Shown here: piece after piece, positions 61,850 through 64,000 of the stretch
How the letters are laid out: each line of letters begins with the position of its first letter
Numbering within the stretch: position 1 is the first letter of the stretch
Assembly: GCA_964478415.1 (NCBI GenBank)
Contig: CAYZII010000001.1
Location: forward strand, 1 to 64,000
DNA from: Sulfuricystis sp964478415
GTDB lineage: Bacteria; Pseudomonadota; Gammaproteobacteria; Burkholderiales; Rhodocyclaceae
Length of the DNA: 64,000 nt
Direction: 5' to 3'
Position numbers and translations under genes: made by a program
The notes under the pieces: model-generated
What the model was told of the DNA's origin: nothing
The model's database searches: none
What the model saw: only the letters and a program-made list of their open reading frames with translations

Positions 61850-63253
61850 ATGGCAGATCGCACATCAGGCGCCAGCCCCGCCAAAGTCTGGTCGGGGCGC
61901 TTTGCCGAACCCGTCGCCGAGCTCGTCAAGCGCTATACCGCCTCGGTTTCCTTCGACCAACGGATGGCGCTGCAGGATATTCGCGGCTCGCTTGCCCATG
62001 CGAAGATGCTCGCGCGGCAGAACATCATTTCCGCTGCGGATTACACAGCGATCGAGCAGGGACTCACGCAGATCGCCGGCGAGATCGAACGCGGCGAATT
62101 CGGCTGGAACCTCGACGACGAGGATGTGCACCTGAACATCGAAAAGCGCCTCACCGCGCTGGTCGGCGATGCCGGCAAACGGCTGCACACCGGGCGCTCG
62201 CGCAACGACCAGGTGGCCACCGACATCCGCCTCTGGCTGCGCGACACGATCGATGCGCTCGACGGCCATCTCGTGGCCCTGATGCAAGCGCTGCTCGATC
62301 TCGCGCAAGACCATGCCGCAACGCCAATGCCCGGTTTCACGCATCTGCAGGTCGCCCAGCCGGTCACCTTCGGTCATCACCTGATGGCCTACGTCGAGAT
62401 GTTCGGCCGTGACCGCGAGCGTTTCCAGGATTGCCGCCGGCGCGTCAATCGCCTGCCGCTCGGCGCGGCGGCACTGGCCGGCACGACCTTCCCGATCGAC
62501 CGTGAGTTCGTCGCCCGCGAGCTTGGTTTCGACGGCCTGTGCATGAATTCGCTCGATGCCGTCTCCGACCGCGATTTCGCGATCGAATTCTGCGCCGCAG
62601 CGGCGCTGACGATGGTGCACATCTCGCGTTTCTCTGAGGAACTGATCCTGTGGATGAACCCGCGCGTCGGCTTCATCGATCTCGCCGACCGCTTCTGCAC
62701 CGGCTCTTCGATCATGCCACAGAAGAAGAACCCGGACGTACCGGAACTGGCGCGCGGTAAGAGCGGGCGCGTCTTCGGTCACCTGGTCGGCCTGCTCACC
62801 CTGATGAAAGCCCAGCCACTCGCCTACAACAAGGACAACCAAGAAGACAAGGAACCTCTGTTCGACACCGCCGACTCGCTGCTCGATACGCTGAGGCTCT
62901 TCGCCGATCTAGTCGGTGGCATCCGTGTCAAGCCCGAAGCAATGGCGGCAGCGCTCAGGCAAGGCTTCGCGACGGCGACCGACCTGGCCGATTATCTGGT
63001 CAAGAAAGGGCTCCCGTTCCGCGATGCGCACGAAGCCGTCGCGCGTGCGGTACGCGCGGCGGAAGAGAAGGGCTGCGATCTCGCCGATCTTTCCTTGGCC
63101 GAATTGCAAAGCTTCTCACCGTTGATCGGCGACGATGTCTTCGCGGTGCTCACCGTGGCCGGCTCGCTCGCTGCCCGCAACCATCCCGGCGGCACCGCGC
63201 CGGCGCAGGTCTTGGCCGCGATCCGGCAATGGCGTGAGCGTTTGTCGGCATGA
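61850..63253 (+). CDS. argH: argininosuccinate lyase
   Basis: Last step of arginine synthesis: argininosuccinate to arginine and fumarate. The 467-residue fumarase/aspartase superfamily member has KVWSGRFAEPVAELVKRY, HTGRSRNDQVATDIRLW, GFTHLQVAQPVTFGHHL and the superfamily signature GSSIMPQKKNPDVPELARG with the catalytic Ser loop. ATG 61850 gives the family start; the longer open frame overlaps algZ on the other strand. Divergent from algZ-algR, and coupled to the next gene by ATGA. Confidence 0.96.
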   Translation: MADRTSGASPAKVWSGRFAEPVAELVKRYTASVSFDQRMALQDIRGSLAHAKMLARQNIISAADYTAIEQGLTQIAGEIERGEFGWNLDDEDVHLNIEKRLTALVGDAGKRLHTGRSRNDQVATDIRLWLRDTIDALDGHLVALMQALLDLAQDHAATPMPGFTHLQVAQPVTFGHHLMAYVEMFGRDRERFQDCRRRVNRLPLGAAALAGTTFPIDREFVARELGFDGLCMNSLDAVSDRDFAIEFCAAAALTMVHISRFSEELILWMNPRVGFIDLADRFCTGSSIMPQKKNPDVPELARGKSGRVFGHLVGLLTLMKAQPLAYNKDNQEDKEPLFDTADSLLDTLRLFADLVGGIRVKPEAMAAALRQGFATATDLADYLVKKGLPFRDAHEAVARAVRAAEEKGCDLADLSLAELQSFSPLIGDDVFAVLTVAGSLAARNHPGGTAPAQVLAAIRQWRERLSA

Positions 63254-64000
63254 CGGCGCAGCAGGGCAGATGCTTTCGCAAGAGCGGCGACGCCTCGCGG
63301 CTGGCGATGTTCGAAGCCGAAGTCGACGGCCTGGCCGCATTGCGCGCCACACAAACGGTGCGCGTCCCCGCCGTCCATGCAACGGGCGTCGCGGCAGACG
63401 GGACGGCCTTCATCGAGCTCGAATTCCTAGAACTCGCGGGGCTTTCCGCACCAGCAGGCGCTCGGCTCGGTGAGCAGCTCGCCGAGCTGCACTGGCGCAC
63501 AGCCCATGAGCCGGGGGCGTGCTTCGGCTGGCCGCGCGACAATTTCATCGGTATTACGCCGCAGTCGAACCGCTCCCATGCCAGCTGGAGCGCCTTCTTC
63601 GCCCAGGAGCGTCTGCTCTCACAACTGAGGCTTGCCAAAGCCAACGGCATGAGCACGGCGCTCCTCTCCCAGGGCGAGCGGCTCGTCGAAAACGTCGGTG
63701 CCTTCTTCCTCAGCTACCGACCGCTGCCGAGCCTGCTGCATGGCGACCTGTGGGCCGGCAATGCCGGCGAGCTGCCGGATGGCACGCCGGTGGTCTTCGA
63801 CCCGGCGGTCTATCGCGGCGATCGCGAAACGGATCTGGCGATGGCGGAGCTCTTCGGCGGCTTCCCCGAGGCGTTCTACGCCGCCTATCGCCGCGCCTGG
63901 CCGCTCGATGAAGGGTTCGAAACGCGCAAGACGCTCTACAACCTCTACCACATCCTCAACCACTACAACATGTTCGGCGCGGCATATCTTTCCCAGGCGC
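63250..64000 (+). CDS. fructosamine-kinase-family protein, short N-lobe (3' end outside window)
   Basis: Resembles the FN3K/YniA protein-repair kinase family: EFLELAGLSA, LGEQLAELHW, FGWPRDNFIGITPQ, WSAFFAQERL, catalytic LLHGDLWAGN at about 162-171, and FDPAVYRGDRETDLAM. About 250 residues are visible with the end cut off. The N-terminus starts at a region equal to residue about 38-40 of E. coli YniA, so the first strands of the N-lobe are missing. The ATG overlaps the argH stop (ATGA), so no longer start exists. ATP-binding and activity are therefore uncertain. Confidence 0.85.
   Translation, partial: MTAQQGRCFRKSGDASRLAMFEAEVDGLAALRATQTVRVPAVHATGVAADGTAFIELEFLELAGLSAPAGARLGEQLAELHWRTAHEPGACFGWPRDNFIGITPQSNRSHASWSAFFAQERLLSQLRLAKANGMSTALLSQGERLVENVGAFFLSYRPLPSLLHGDLWAGNAGELPDGTPVVFDPAVYRGDRETDLAMAELFGGFPEAFYAAYRRAWPLDEGFETRKTLYNLYHILNHYNMFGAAYLSQA

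Overview
The window is a compact, GC-rich stretch of a betaproteobacterial chromosome, probably near Rhodocyclales or Nitrosomonadales (gene order and protein flavour only; the genus cannot be named from this). Supporting signs are the uvrA/MFS/ssb order, rnpB directly before an mraZ-led dcw cluster, dusB-fis-purH, lptD-surA-pdxA-rsmA divergent from amgK-murU, and algZ-algR beside argH and the hem genes. Coding density is very high. Most operon partners overlap by ATGA, GTGA or TGATG, and no gene-free stretch exceeds 300 bases. I saw no tRNA, CRISPR array, insertion sequence or prophage.

Layout: 1-3340 (- strand) dTDP-L-rhamnose operon rfbB-rfbD-rfbA-rfbC, with rfbC cut by the window edge. 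3416-4230 (-) an MntA/HepT toxin-antitoxin pair. 4340-7168 (-) uvrA, divergent from MFS-ssb-TAXI (7236-10310). 10297-12780 (-) heptose adenylyltransferase, dolP-like BON lipoprotein, diaA/gmhA-like SIS protein, an exported HIRAN protein and yraN, divergent from rsmI-pyrC-lipoprotein (12779-15075). About 15143-15515 RNase P RNA. 15650-32929 the mra promoter with MraZ operators and the complete dcw cluster mraZ-rsmH-ftsL-ftsI-murE-murF-mraY-murD-ftsW-murG-murC-murB-ddl-ftsQ-ftsA-ftsZ. 32978-38768 (-) lptD-surA-pdxA-rsmA. 38858-41030 amgK-murU, then hicB and a frameshifted hicA. 41190-48863 pepP-ubiH-type hydroxylase-dusB-fis-purH-purD-hemF. 48818-52884 (-) hemC-hemD-hemX-hemY. 52910-55710 ppc with a frameshift. 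55735-56312 (-) MazF-like toxin and DUF2281-type antitoxin. 56490-59936 (-) pyruvate carboxylase. 60067-61820 (-) AlgZ/AlgR-like two-component system. 61850-64000 argH and the start of a fructosamine-kinase-family gene.

Taken together this is an envelope and core-metabolism region. It covers peptidoglycan precursor synthesis and division (dcw), peptidoglycan sugar recycling (amgK-murU), LPS assembly and its parts (lptD, surA, hldE C-domain, rhamnose sugars), tetrapyrrole synthesis (hemC, D, F, X, Y), purine, pyrimidine and arginine steps, and anaplerosis.

The most notable points are: a ppc reading frame broken at a C6 tract close to an intact pyruvate carboxylase; a MurE that lacks the usual N-terminal UDP-binding domain with no room for it upstream; in-frame insertions in HemF and MurU, the latter made of a direct and inverted repeat; three toxin-antitoxin modules, one with a decayed toxin; a predicted secreted HIRAN protein; and textbook MraZ boxes that contain tempting false start codons.
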